From the NCBI GenBank assembly GCA_049999725.1, contig JBNGIS010033813.1, forward strand, positions 44,233-72,444: a stretch of 28,212 bases of DNA, given 5' to 3'. Under the pieces are notes generated by a model. The model had not been told where the DNA came from and ran no database searches. It saw nothing but the letters and a program-made list of their open reading frames with translations. Each line of letters opens with the position of its first letter. Position 1 is the stretch's first letter. The translations under genes were made by a program, and so were the position numbers. This document shows, in pieces, positions 10,945-19,525 of the stretch. This DNA comes from Haplomitrium mnioides (lineage: Eukaryota > Marchantiophyta > Haplomitriopsida > Calobryales).

Positions 10945-11110
10945 TCACCCTTTCGGCCCTTCTGTGCTCTTCCTCTTGATAGATCCTCGCTAAGTCACCC
11001 TTTCAGCTTCATTGGTTCGTCCTTGGTCGGAACGTTGATGAATCACCCTTCTGGCATCTTCCGTCTTCCTTCGGACAGACCCACACTATGTCACCCTTTC
11101 GGTGCTTCCT
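10945..11110. repeat. ~49-bp tandem repeat in the solo LTR
   Basis: The element tcaccctttcggc recurs at 10945, 10995, 11043 and 11091 in slightly varied form (spacings 50, 48, 48), each with a cttcc/ttcgg-rich remainder. Four imperfect units. Confidence 0.65.
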
Positions 11111-11815
11111 CGGTGATCCCCATTTGAACTCTTCACGGATCCCTCTTAAGTGGGCTACCCACATCGTAAGATGGATCGGAACCACCTTAAGTGGGATCTC
11201 CACTTAGGAAGGTGGCTTCCTGTAGACCCGCGGACTCCCTGGAGCTGCCACATTTCCGTAGATTCGCGGATTCGAAGAACGAGTTGGATCGGCTCTTGCA
11301 TGCGCGCTTCTACTTGGGAGATCGAGGCATCCCTCTTCCCTGGCCTTGCACACCCTTGTAACGATCTTAGTTCCTCATTTCTTCCCCAATCCTTGATTCC
11401 CGATTGTTGGCCGCTGCAGAACATGTTCGCGATCTGCCTCCCCTGATTGCCTTCGGATGTCAGCTTGTGGACCCGTTCTTTCTTCTCAGATCACTTCGCC
11501 TGGATTGGTCGTTCCCTTCTTCCCTGCTCGACCACGATCCTCGCATTCTCCCTGAGGCTCACGGCTTCCTGCTGTCCTGCTTCGGATTTTGAAATGGGAC
11601 CCCTCCTCTGGCTGGCGATCACTTCCCTCTTCTCATCCTCCCGCCCTGATCCTGTTTCCCTTCCTAGGAATCATGCGTCGTGCTCTTAACTATCTGTTTG
11701 AGAGTAATCCGTCGTTTCTGAGAGACCTTCACACTTGCTAAGGGTCATTGGTTTAGAATTGCTTTCGATTTATTGAATTCTGCCTCAGTGCTTCAAATCA
11801 ATGGCTAACAAGGAG

Positions 11816-11989
11816 TGTTGTAACCTAGTCTAACCCTAGTTAGTTAGTTAACTAAACTCTAATTAAGTTAGTGGGTAGCTAGGATTACCTATATTTAGAT
11901 ATACCCCTTTGTATCTACTAATATATATAATAATAAGATACATACATATATGAGGAGGTTGGAGAAGAAGCTTTGAAGCCTACATTTCA
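11816..11989 (+). repeat. 3' LTR of the copia element
   Basis: It begins TGTTGTAACCTAGTC and matches the 5' LTR at 2484-2658 along its length, with the same TATA-like block and the same gaggaggttggagaagaagc near the end. It is preceded by AGGAG, the right-hand copy of the solo LTR's target site, which was originally the end of the polypurine tract. It is followed immediately by satellite. The exact 3' edge is uncertain (11989 by LTR alignment, 11994 if CTTGT is the target duplication). Confidence 0.8.
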
Positions 11990-12216
11990 TAATGCTTGTT
12001 AAGTTTAAACTAAAAATGAACAAAAAACACCACAACTTGTCATGTTTTTAGTGCAATTCTAATTGGCATTTGTTTCCACCATATGAAAAGCCTTTTTCAA
12101 CATGGTACTTCTAATAATCAAAATAAACATCAACAAAAAACACTAAAACTTGTCATGTTTGTAGTGAAATTTGCATTGGCATTTCTTTTCATTACTTGAA
12201 AAGCTTTAGTAAACAT
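11990..12216 (+). repeat. ~113-bp satellite, block B (two units)
   Basis: The same satellite and orientation as block A: acaacttgtcatgtttttag at about 12031 and aaacttgtcatgtttgtag at about 12145. It resumes after the copia 3' LTR at nearly the phase where block A stopped, and ends at ...agtaaacat (12216), where the DNA transposon begins. Confidence 0.85.
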
Positions 12217-12220
12217 ATAG

Positions 12221-12250
12221 AGCCACTACTTTGAATAAGGAACCGCTACT
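12221..12250 (+). repeat. Left terminal inverted repeat
   Basis: AGCC-A-CTACTTTGAA-TA-AGGA-acc-GCTACT. Against the reverse complement of 23510-23540, about 24 of 30 positions match with one single-base gap. CTACT occurs twice within the repeat, at each end of the ~30 bp. Confidence 0.75.
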
Positions 12251-12589
12251 AAGTTTCTATTTCACTTTGTGGTCGAAAGTACTATTTTTTGTGATTTGGT
12301 ATTGTAAAACATCAATTTTACGTTTGTGATCTTTTTTTTGTAAAGAAAGACGTTTTTTAGAAATACAAATTGCGTATTTTATATTGAGACTATATTTTAA
12401 CATTTTCTTTATAATAAACACCCTAAAAAACAAGCATTTTGGTCATTTAAATAATTTATTAAAACCTCACACTATTGTGAATACACTAAATTCATCAAAA
12501 ATTAAATAAAACATATATCTTTTTATGAAAAACAATTACAGGCAAATGTGGATGTTTAGTCGGGTATGGACTTTGAACCAAACTTTGAG
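12251..12589. other. Left subterminal AT-rich region, no gene
   Basis: T-rich then A-rich DNA between the TIR and the subterminal repeats, with no frame of interest. The mirrored stretch at the right end (23150-23509) is also T-rich and gene-free. Confidence 0.55.
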
Positions 12590-12965
12590 CGTTATAGCTG
12601 TTAAATCATATGCAAGCATAGACTCCAAACTAGAACCCAAAAGCCTAGGCATGTATAGACTCTGAACAAGAATCCTAAAGCCTATGCGTGCTTAAACTCT
12701 GAACAAGAATAATAAAGCTATACACGCATGAACTTTGAACTAGAACCTGAAGGCCTTTGCGCGTCAAGACTCTAAGAAAGAACCCTAAAGCTTATGCACA
12801 CATAGAGTTTGAATGAGAACCCTTTGGCTTATGCATGTATAAACTCTGAACAATAACCCTAAAAGCGCATATAGACTCTGAACGAGAACTAGAAAGCTTA
12901 TGTGCGCATAGACTCTAAACAAGAACATAAAACCTGTGCGACCAAAGATTGCAAGAGTTCATGTA
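12590..12965. repeat. Left subterminal tandem repeats, ~36-bp period
   Basis: About ten diverged units. Each has a degenerate palindromic core of the form cttatgtgcgcatagactct followed by gaacaagaaccctaaag. Cores are near 12611, 12647, 12683, 12719, 12756, 12793, 12829, 12865 and 12900, so the period is 36-37 bp. The best preserved palindrome is tatgtgcgcata at 12900. Subterminal repeats of this kind bind transposase in several plant DNA transposons. Here that role is inference. Confidence 0.75.
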
Positions 12966-12995
12966 CGCTTGGACTTCAAGCCCATGTGCACAAGG

Positions 12996-13080
12996 ACTCC
13001 AAACCATTCTTAGATTAGCAATAACTCCAAACCATTCTTAGACTAGCAATTTACTCAAACCATTCTTAGACACACCAAAT
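12996..13080. repeat. ~28-bp tandem repeat, three units
   Basis: The unit actccaaaccattcttaga with a tagcaat tail occurs at 12996, 13024 and 13053 (last copy diverged). It sits between the left subterminal repeats and the 3' end of the methyltransferase gene. Confidence 0.7.
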
Positions 13081-13197
13081 TGAATCATGATAAAATGACT
13101 TGAAATGGATTGAGAAAGCAACAAGTTGAAACTTTGGCAAATGAGACTTTGTAAAAAAAACTACTTTATTAATACCACAATTTGTTCAAACAGATGC

Positions 13198-13816
13198 TCA
13201 AGCTCTATCTTCCTCGGGAGGAATTGTCTTATTTAAATCCAAAAGCTGAGCATCTACAGCCGCTAGGGGGTCCTGGTGAGACTTTCTAGTCCTAGATATG
13301 GCGACAGAGTCACTAGTAGCACCTGCACTACCAGGAGGAATAGGTTCCTTGTGGTATGCATAAAGTATATGTAACTCAGTCACATCAGATGGCAAGGAAG
13401 CCATCGTCAAAACCCTTTGAGGAGTGTAGATAGTCTGATGTCTATTATATTCCACTGCAATGCAGTTTCACATCAATTTTAAAGCACAGACAAGGCCTAT
13501 GCCAGACCTAAAGCAAAGATCTAGAACCCAATCCTACTTTGTAGACAAATGGTTGATGAAAAAATTATAAAGAGCTTGCAACTTCAGATAAACATTAATA
13601 GAAGCATCATCTCTTAGATGTTTAAGTTTGCTAGAAATTGTATGACAACTAAAAACACTACGCATGAATTGCCAAGGAAGTTCAATCACATAAGAAAGCT
13701 GCAAATTAAAAAACCTCATGCTCCTCTTCTCTTCTTTCGTTCAATAGCCCACAATCCAATATTCATGGGCATGTATGATTCTGGGACCACCAGAATGATG
13801 AATGTTGCTTTTGTCC
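13198..13816 (-). pseudogene. Methyltransferase gene exon 4 (motif I, AdoMet binding)
   Basis: Acceptor CTTTTTATAG|GG at 13817. After a frameshift within about 13700-13816 the frame reads FNLQLSYVIELPWQF, then LKLQALYNFFINHLSTK, TAG, DWVLDLCFRSGIGLVCALKL, ATG-TGA, NCIAVEYNRHQTIYTPQRVL. This is the motif X/motif I arrangement: a P/L-rich LYxFFI helix, the FxGxG-type AdoMet loop (here CFRSGIG), and the acidic AVE end of strand 2 (13458-13450). The TGA falls where GRNCIAVE is expected, fitting CGA to TGA. A hydrophilic tail of about 60 residues follows and stops at 13198. Confidence 0.7.
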
Positions 13817-13910
13817 CTATAAAAAGAAAAACAAACAAATCAAACATTGTAACCAAAGTGCACGAAAAGTAAAAATTAAAAATTAAAAAAAAAAACTAAG
13901 AACAACCTAC

Positions 13911-14439
13911 CAGATGTCGTAGTTGATTGCATAGAAAACTTTGGAAAGGGCATTCTCAATGATGCCAAATTGTTGTGACAAGTGTATAATAACAAAAGAC
14001 CAAAATTTGACGTTGTAATTGCCGCAAAAGATGAAACCATGTAAAAAATGACATCTTTTGAAAATGGTTCAGAATCATCATGCTTACATTCCTTAAGGTT
14101 GTAACCATAAGGAATACCTTCAATGGCCAAAGTGAAACACCTAGGTTTCACCAAGCCATTCAACTGTCGAGCGTTGGCCCTCCCGTCGACTTGGTAAAAT
14201 GCCACATTGAGACCATTGACATAAGACATTAAATCCTCTTCCTCATCTCTCACAACTCTTTTAGTTGTCAGAGATGCAGCACTGCTTTGCTACCTTGCTT
14301 TCCCCTCTCTAGGTTTTTGGAAGTGAAGAAGAAAAGTTGGAGGATAGGAAACTAGGATGGAAGCCTGGTCTTGATCTTGTGAGGCTTCTTCTACCCTTGA
14401 TTTTTTTCGACCTTTTGGAACTATTGTTAGATTTTTATC
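13911..14439 (-). pseudogene. Methyltransferase gene exon 3 (motif IV, PYG)
   Basis: Acceptor AGCAG|GAT at 14440. The frame runs DKNLTIVPKGRKKSRVEEAS onward to a single TAG (KAR*QSS, likely CAG), then VRDEEEDLMSYVNGLNVAF and the catalytic block AIEGIPYGYN, with PYG at 14112-14104. It then runs FSKDVIFYMVSSFAAITTSN, LLLLYTCHNN and LRMPFPKF to donor CTG|GTAGGT. In beta-class methyltransferases motif IV is (D/S/N)PP(Y/F/W). Here the residue before PY is Ile and the upstream acidic position is Glu, so the site may be degraded or atypical. Confidence 0.65.
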
Positions 14440-14537
14440 CTGCTACCATTTGAAAGTTTTTTCCCCTTTCACAAAGAAAAAACAAAAAACATTATAAAGA
14501 GACAAAACAATTATCTGCCAGAGAGGGGCACTGAATT

Positions 14538-14990
14538 CCAAACGTGCATGGACTTTGATGTCAATGTGTACATGGACTTTGCTATCTTTGGCACTATGAC
14601 TACGAAGTCCATGCTCGCATAGACTTCGCAATACCTGCACACATGGATTTTGTTTTCATAAAAAAACGTTTAGGGTCAATGCGTGCATGGACTTCAAAGT
14701 CCATGCGCGCATGGACTTCGCATTACCTGTGTGCAAGGATTTTTAAGTCCATACTCGCATGGACATTGAAGTCCATGCATGCAGAGACTTTGCATTACCT
14801 ACACACAAGAACTTTGATGTCCATGCTTGCTTGGATTTAAGAGTCCCTACGCGTTTGGACTACGAATTCCATGCGTGCATGGAATTTTAAATCCACGCGT
14901 GCATGGAGATCAAAGTCCATGTGCGCATGGACTTTGCAATCCAAGCATGAAAGGACTTTTTAATCCATGCGTGCATTGACCTTAAACCTT
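14538..14990. repeat. 24-bp palindromic tandem repeats in methyltransferase intron 2
   Basis: These fill most of the intron between exons at 15070 and 14439. The unit is tccatgcgcgcatggacttt plus four bases (aaag/gaag). The first 16 bases of the unit are a near-perfect palindrome. Good units start near 14700, 14749, 14893 and 14917. A variant ending gcattacct occurs at longer spacing. About 16 units are present in all. Confidence 0.8.
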
Positions 14991-15069
14991 TTTTTATAAA
15001 AACAAAGGACAACTTACAATAAATTCAATGCAACTCAAAAAAAAAAGTAATGTGAAAAGAAGAACTTAC

Positions 15070-16510
15070 CAAAAGCTTCTTGAAGCTTGAATAGAATGCA
15101 ACCATCTTGGACTCCTCGGTGTGGAGAGGATACTCCTCTCTTGCCTCCTCCCAAGTGTTGTAGTCAACCTTTGAGCAAAAACTTTTAACCATAACTGCCA
15201 AAACTTTATGCCTCTTTTCCTCCCATAACATTTTGTCCATTGAAGGCTCTTTGGCTTCCACCCACTTCAAAACTGAAATCTTCACCTCGTCAGGAAGACT
15301 CTGAAGGGACCTCCAAGGTGTCCACTTCATGTTCTCCATTCTTAGCGATCCTTTGGCCTTTGACCGTGTTCTTCTCCCACATCAAATAATTGCTTTGTTG
15401 TAGATCCCATAGCTCTCACTCTTGAATGCCAATTGGAACCAGTTGTCTTGAGAAGTCACGGTCTTCTCAAGTGTTGACTTGGGCTGTATCTCCAAGGTTT
15501 CCAGCACCAACTCTCTTTTCAATTTTTGGGATGAAACCATACCACTCTCCATAAATCTTTGATGCCAATATTCGACCTTCTGAATAGAGGTCATTTTCAA
15601 CCTATACCTCTCGTCGTAATTGTCATCAATAGCAAAAATGGGAGCCTCTATTGGTGTCAGGCCCATGTAGACATAGCAATTGCAGAGCAATAATACCGAG
15701 TTCTTTGCTCTATATTTTGTGATTATTAGCTACCTTGCTACAACATTGTGATTGCCTCTCGCAATCTTATATCGATACTTGTCAGGGCTCCTGATATCGA
15801 ACTCTGACTTATCCTTTAACCTACACTTTAGGTCAACAACCACAATGAATAAACTATGCGCATACTTGCTAGTGAGCATTCTCTATGTGAGAAGCTCAAC
15901 AAAATCTTCATTCAATCTTCTAATCTGGAATGGACCCCAGTTGTCCATTCCATGTTTAGGAAAATTCAAATTCTCCAACCTTATTGTGATTGTTTCTTCA
16001 CGGACTCTACATCGCTGGATTGTAGACTCTTATTTTGTTCTTATCTTCCTCAGATACTTTCTATGAGTCCACTTGCTCCCTTTCTTCAAAAGCTCGCAAC
16101 CTCTTGTGGGATTGCTTTATAGACCTTGATGTTGGAGTCTGAACTGGCTTTGGCTCTGATTCTTGGCCCGAGTTGCTTGGTGATGAAGACAAGGGGGCAG
16201 AAGAAGTAGACTTTGTTGTAGATTCCAAGAGGGATAGCTCCTTAATGACCAGTTTTGGAGCAGGATTTTTCTTCTTGGTAGCGAGTTTTTTCTTTTTCGG
16301 AGCTTTAGCTGGCTCAACCTCCTTTCTTTTCTTTTGGGTAGAAGGGCATGCCATGTGAATTGAGAATGTTGTTGCGCTCGGATGTGGCACCAGTTGTTGA
16401 ATATTGACGTTTTTCTTGGGCTTAAGAATCTTGATGTGGATGGCAAGCTTGATGAAATCACGCTTCGCATCTTTGTAGCTATCTACGAAATCCGCCAGAA
16501 ACTGAGTGAA
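15070..16510 (-). pseudogene. Methyltransferase gene exon 2 (linker, ParB-like segment, middle region)
   Basis: The acceptor is a T-rich tract ending TTTTCAG at 16511. The exon starts FTQFLADFVDSYKDAKRDF, then a Lys-rich, Ser/Pro-rich linker (KKRK, KKKK, KKK clusters, about 16350-16240) that could act as a nuclear localisation signal. A frameshift or missed intron lies near 16000-16060. Next, about 15990-15735 reads WGPFQIRRLNEDFVELL, a TAG, RMLTSKYAHSLFIVVVDLK, and YRYKIARGNHNVVAR. The last has the G-N-H-x-x-x-A spacing of ParB/sulfiredoxin GxHRxxA loops. A stop follows (TAG), then KAII-TGA-CGRRTRSKAKGS and KWTPWRSLQSLPDEVKISVL. It ends at donor TTG|GTAAGT. Confidence 0.6.
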
Positions 16511-16559
16511 CTGAAAACACAAAAAAAAACAATTAAGCATAAGTACAAATATAAGACTC

Positions 16560-16960
16560 GAGATTCACTGTGCGCAGGGACTCTAATAACATTATGCGCA
16601 TTCACTGCACAAGGGAGTCCATGCACGCATGGACTTTGAAGTCCAAGCGTGCCTTGACGATGGGAGTCCTTGCACACAAGGACACCAAAGTCCATGTGCG
16701 CATGGACTTTGGAGTCCATGAGCATAAGAATTACCAAGTCCTTGCGTGTATGGACTCCCAAGTCCTTGCACGTATAGACTCCCAAGTCCATGCACGCATG
16801 GACGATGGGAGTCCATGTGAGGATGGAGTCCCAAGGTTGAGGCACGCAAGGACTTGGGAGTCCATGCGCGCATGGACTTTGGAGTCCTAGCGCAGGGACT
16901 TGGGAGTTCCTGCGCATTTGGACCCTAGGACTCCATGCTCGCATGGACTCCCTAGGAGTT
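16560..16960. repeat. 24-bp palindromic tandem repeats in methyltransferase intron 1
   Basis: These occupy the intron 17008-16511 almost completely. About 15 units of tccatgcgcgcatggacttt plus ggag/gaag/ccaag start at about 16618, 16642, 16667 and 16691, with a strict 24-25-bp period. Unit consensus and palindrome match those of intron 2. Since 24 is divisible by three, both strands show long open frames with an 8-residue repeat (MRAWTPKS-like). These are not genes. Confidence 0.85.
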
Positions 16961-17008
16961 GAGACTTAGTAAAGAAACAAACAAAAGAGAAAGGATTTCA
17001 GAATTTAC

Positions 17009-17371
17009 CTTGTCATCTTCATTTGTGGCCTGAAGATGCTTCACAACAATGTTCTTCTACTTCATTTTGGAAAAAGCAAATTGTTTGCAATTTGCACTGT
17101 AAAGGGTCATTGCATCTTGGGACTGCACAAGCAGCCCAATGTTGGCTTTCTTGCCATCTCGGATCATGGTGATTTGGACTAGTACACCCAAATTGAACTT
17201 TTCAGTTTCACCGGAAAAAAAAAGGTAAAGATGTTGATTAGGGTCTTTGAAAGAACAATAATTTACTAGCCAATTCCACTCAAGTTTTTCAAGCTCTAGA
17301 GCCTTGACAACATCCGAATACCTATATGGCTTTGGTTGAGAAGAGCGGGAAACATTTTCTTGAGATGTCAT
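17009..17371 (-). pseudogene. Methyltransferase gene exon 1 (unknown N-terminal domain)
   Basis: The start is MTSQENVSRSSQPKPYRYSD. The frame is open further upstream, but that part is hydrophobic and lies in the leader, so I choose this ATG. Then come WNWLVNYCSFKDPNQHLYLF and GETEKFNLGVLVQI, ending in CKQFAFSKMK. A TAG (CAG or AAG originally) follows, and the frame continues KNIVVKHLQATNEDDK to a good donor, AAG|GTAAAT. I do not recognise the domain. Its mixture of beta-strand-like segments suggests a small folded unit. Confidence 0.6.
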
Positions 17372-17548
17372 TCTCAAGATGCTAGAGAAAGGTAGAATTT
17401 GAGGTAAAAATGTAATGAACAAAAGTTCAAAAATCTCTAAAGGCTGGAAATGGAAAAAAAGCAAGTAAATGCAAAAACAATGATACCTAAAAAACAAAAA
17501 CCAAAAACTGAACTCACGATAATAGAAAGAAACTTTCCACTGACATAC

Positions 17549-17557
17549 CTTTTATAA
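17549..17557 (-). promoter_or_regulatory. TATA box for the methyltransferase gene
   Basis: On the minus strand the sequence is TATAAAAGG, a canonical plant TATA box about 180 bp upstream of the ATG at 17371. No other strong TATA lies between it and the start on this strand. Confidence 0.45.
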
Positions 17558-17645
17558 CTAAATTTCAAAAAATTCCTTTTCTCGCAAAAAAAAATGATTC
17601 ACGGAGCTCTTGACACGTAGGTTTGCCTAGTGCAAAAAAAAATAG

Positions 17646-17653
17646 TATATAAA
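17646..17653 (+). promoter_or_regulatory. TATA box for the DUF7869-type gene
   Basis: TATATAAAG on the plus strand, about 90 bp from the opposite-facing TATAAAAGG. It is followed at about 17860 by the first plausible plus-strand coding frame. Together they make a compact divergent promoter. Confidence 0.4.
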
Positions 17654-17844
17654 GCATTGCTCATTTTCATCTTTCCAATTTTTTTGCATTTTCTTCTTAA
17701 AAAGTTCCCAATTTTGTTGTTTTACAAAAAAATGACAAAAACACATCTTTTAGGTGTGTTGTAAGAGGTTTATAATATTTGTTAAAATAATTCCTTGAAG
17801 TACTTGATTTTTAGACAACATTTTCAATGGTTGGAGTTTTTTAA

Positions 17845-18042
17845 AGCAAGAAGAGGTTAGAGTTTCAAGATTCATCTTCAAAAAAAGGTGCTACTTTTGA
17901 AAGGCATGTTGACATTTGTTCAAATGGCAATTATTTGGTATGCAATGGAGTACCAAAAATATCAAGTATGATTGCAAGTATATTGGGGAAAAAGATGACT
18001 TCTGTTGAATTAGATAGCTTCACCCAAAAAGATCGAGAAGGG
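17845..18042 (+). pseudogene. Possible 5' exon of the DUF7869-type gene
   Basis: A 66-codon open stretch contains KKGATFERHVDICSNGNYLV and later KKMTSVELDSFTQKDREG, followed by TGA. The composition looks coding rather than random AT-rich DNA. It lies between the TATA box and the main exon, in the right orientation. No start codon or splice donor is clear, and I cannot match it to a family. Confidence 0.3.
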
Positions 18043-18170
18043 TGAACTCTATGCGCGCATAGGGTCAGGGACTCAACTCCATGCGCGCATAGAGTAAAGG
18101 AGTGAATCCACTTCGTACATAGGATTAGCGACTCAAAATTTTGCGTGCAAAGGATGAAAGAGGGAACTCA
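18036..18170. repeat. Central palindromic repeats, ~33-bp period
   Basis: Four to five units with cores ctatgcgcgcatag (18047), ccatgcgcgcatag (18079), and weaker tcgtacataggat and tgcgtgcaaaggat, separated by aggagtgaa/gggactca-type spacers. The palindrome is the same as in the introns and at the ends, but the spacing differs. Confidence 0.65.
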
Positions 18171-18305
18171 ATGCTCGTAGAGAATTAAAGAAACAATCTT
18201 CATCTGGCACAAGATCTTTGTTGGCCTTCAAGCAATCGAAGTTAAATCTTTCTTCTAAGTATTCCAAAATATCAAGAAAAAAAAGTTCAACACAAAAATT
18301 CCAGA

Positions 18306-19525
18306 TGGTTGTAGACCTTTCTTCGTCCATATCTGAGGAAGACTTTGATATTCATGATCAAAGCGTGTTTGTTTAGAACGCAAAAAGCATACAATTTAGG
18401 GACAATTTTAATTTTGAAGATGAACCACTCTACCCGATAGCACCACTCGAACAAAGATTGATTTCATTTCAAGTTGCACCTCGCAAAGAGATTGGGACAT
18501 TTGAAACAAATCGAATTCTTTTGGAAAAGTCCTCAGACGATAGTTTAGAAAACAATTCTAGCAAAGAGTCTCAATCAATCAACATTTTTTTTTTTTTATC
18601 GTCAAAGACACCAATTTTATTACAAAAAATATTTTCTTCTAATTGAGATATTGATCAAGATTCGGTTCTTCCAATCCCTAAGAAAAAACTCATCTCTTGA
18701 AAATATTCTACGATGAAACAAATAGTGTTGACGATGACAACCAAGATCTTCAGGATGAATTATTGCTAGATTCAATTACGGACCGAATCGTCCAACACAA
18801 CATAAGAATTCTTTGTCTGGGCCAAAACCCAAACTGGAAAACACCTTACGCAAAAATTCTTTATTGAAAGTCCATCATGATGAGAGCTTTGTGAAGAAAA
18901 AGCTAAATTCAATGTCAATTTCTAAATTGAAGAGATTTTCTTATTGTCAAAATAATTGCTTGTCGTTGTGCAAGACAGACTTTTTGAAAATTGTGAGAGA
19001 AACGTACTTTCGACAAAGTATGAAGAATCGAGAAATCATACTGTAGTGGGGAATACCAAGAAAGACTCCGATGTTGAAAATTGGTTTACAGTGCTTGGTG
19101 GTTTCTTTGTCTATAGAAGAGCCTTTAAATTAATATTAGTAGTAGGGAATGATAGAATTCAAAGGATTCAAAATCTCAAAAACGCAAATCTTATAGGCAT
19201 TTTTGGAAAAAGAGAACTATCTGCTAAAGGGGTTTTTGTGCATAAGTGGATGGATATTTTTTTCTAGGGACATTGCAAGAGAATGCCCACTCACCAAGTG
19301 TACAACTTGCTTGATAATTTTACAAAATGGAAAGTTTATGACTACTACACAACTTATTTGAAAGAGAAAGATCCCCATTGTATTATTAGTTTCTCAAGTT
19401 TTACAAAACATTGGAGAACTCATTTTCCAAATGTAAAAATTTCGAAACACAATAGATTTGTTGTTTGTAAAACATACGAAGAAATAAAATCTTTGCGAGA
19501 AGAATCTGTCTTAAGTCTAATAAAG
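18306..19525 (+). pseudogene. DUF7869-type protein gene, N-terminal exon (decayed)
   Basis: From the ATG at 18306 the frame gives an acidic, Ser-rich start (MVVDLSSSISEEDFDIHD), broken by TAG at 18378 and TGA at 18645. Then come KRFSYCQNNCLSLCKTDFLK, a C-x3-C-x3-C cluster at 18945-18971, and a one-base frameshift near 19030-19046. Next are ENWFTVLGGFFVYRRAFKLI, a TAG (19265), GHCKRMPTHQVYNLL, YDYYTTYLKEKD, and ISFSSFTKHWRTHFPNVKIS. This order (Cys cluster, xxWxxxxG..xYR, then FxxxWRTHFxxxKI) is what I know from DUF7869-containing proteins of ferns, mosses and other eukaryotes. It ends at a donor AAAG|GTAACA. Confidence 0.65.

Larger units (their letters stand above)
8714..11810 (+). mobile_element. 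GC-rich solo LTR (~3.1 kb) of a second retroelement family
   Basis: It starts TGTCACTCCCCTG and ends ...ggctaaca, the TG...CA pattern. It is flanked by GGGAG (8709-8713) on the left and AGGAG (11811-11815) on the right, a 5-bp duplication with one mismatch. Its first ~900 bp align with 26784-27800: TGTCACgCCCCTG, GGGG.TGACAAA, GAGAyGGCCCC, and later cytccctcgcgagaag and aacttccacctctggaa. No coding domain was recognised; open frames inside are GC-driven. Three sets of internal tandem repeats are listed separately. The absence of an internal region plus the target duplication argues for a solo LTR. The lineage (gypsy by the TGTCAC-type start and length) is a guess. Confidence 0.65.
2484..11994 (+). 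mobile_element. Ty1/copia element, broken, with a nested solo LTR
   Basis: Two direct repeats of about 175 bp (2484-2658 and 11816-11989, about 21 differences) flank a copia internal region in the order gag, protease, integrase fragment, RT, RNase H (3500-7501), and a polypurine tract at 8704-8713. A 3.1-kb unrelated LTR is inserted between that tract and the 3' LTR. Without it the element would be about 6.4 kb. It sits inside the ~113-bp satellite. CTTGT occurs immediately before the 5' LTR (2479-2483) and at 11995-11999, where the satellite resumes in phase, so it may be the target duplication. That would put the 3' LTR end at 11994, without the usual CA. All coding parts carry stops and the integrase core is missing, so this copy is non-autonomous. 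Confidence 0.8.
13198..17371 (-). pseudogene. ParB-like / beta-class DNA methyltransferase gene (four exons, decayed)
   Basis: Runs from an ATG at 17371 to a TAG-terminated end at 13198. Four exons are supported by GT-AG sites: 17371-17009, 16510-15070, 14439-13911 and 13816-13198. Phases agree at the first two introns (0/0). Order of content: unknown N-terminal domain, lysine-rich linker, ParB/sulfiredoxin-like segment, unknown middle, then motif IV (GIPYG) and motif I (VLDLCFRSGIG) of an amino-methyltransferase. IV before I is the beta-class order of N4-cytosine and N6-adenine DNA methyltransferases, and ParB-methyltransferase fusions are common in phage and bacterial genomes. At least six internal stops (TAG or TGA) and two frameshifts make this copy a pseudogene. 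Expected action is in the nucleus on DNA, perhaps on the element's own repeats; substrate and base are unknown. Confidence 0.75.

Noticed and set aside
9855-11689. Many overlapping 60-120-codon frames on both strands
   Set aside because: GC-rich LTR sequence with tandem repeats. Frames overlap on opposite strands and contain no recognised motif.
16483-16944. Long open frames on both strands encoding repeated MRAWTPKS/HAWTLKS peptides
   Set aside because: They are a by-product of the 24-bp palindromic repeat within an intron, with no start context or conserved domain.
12590-16960. CRISPR-like regularly spaced palindromic repeats
   Set aside because: Units are contiguous or degenerate without unique spacers, in a plant transposon with introns. 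They are ordinary tandem repeats.
18133-18330. 65-codon minus-strand frame (MDEERSTTIWN...)
   Set aside because: It is the antisense shadow of the DUF7869-type gene's 5' region, overlapping the central repeats.
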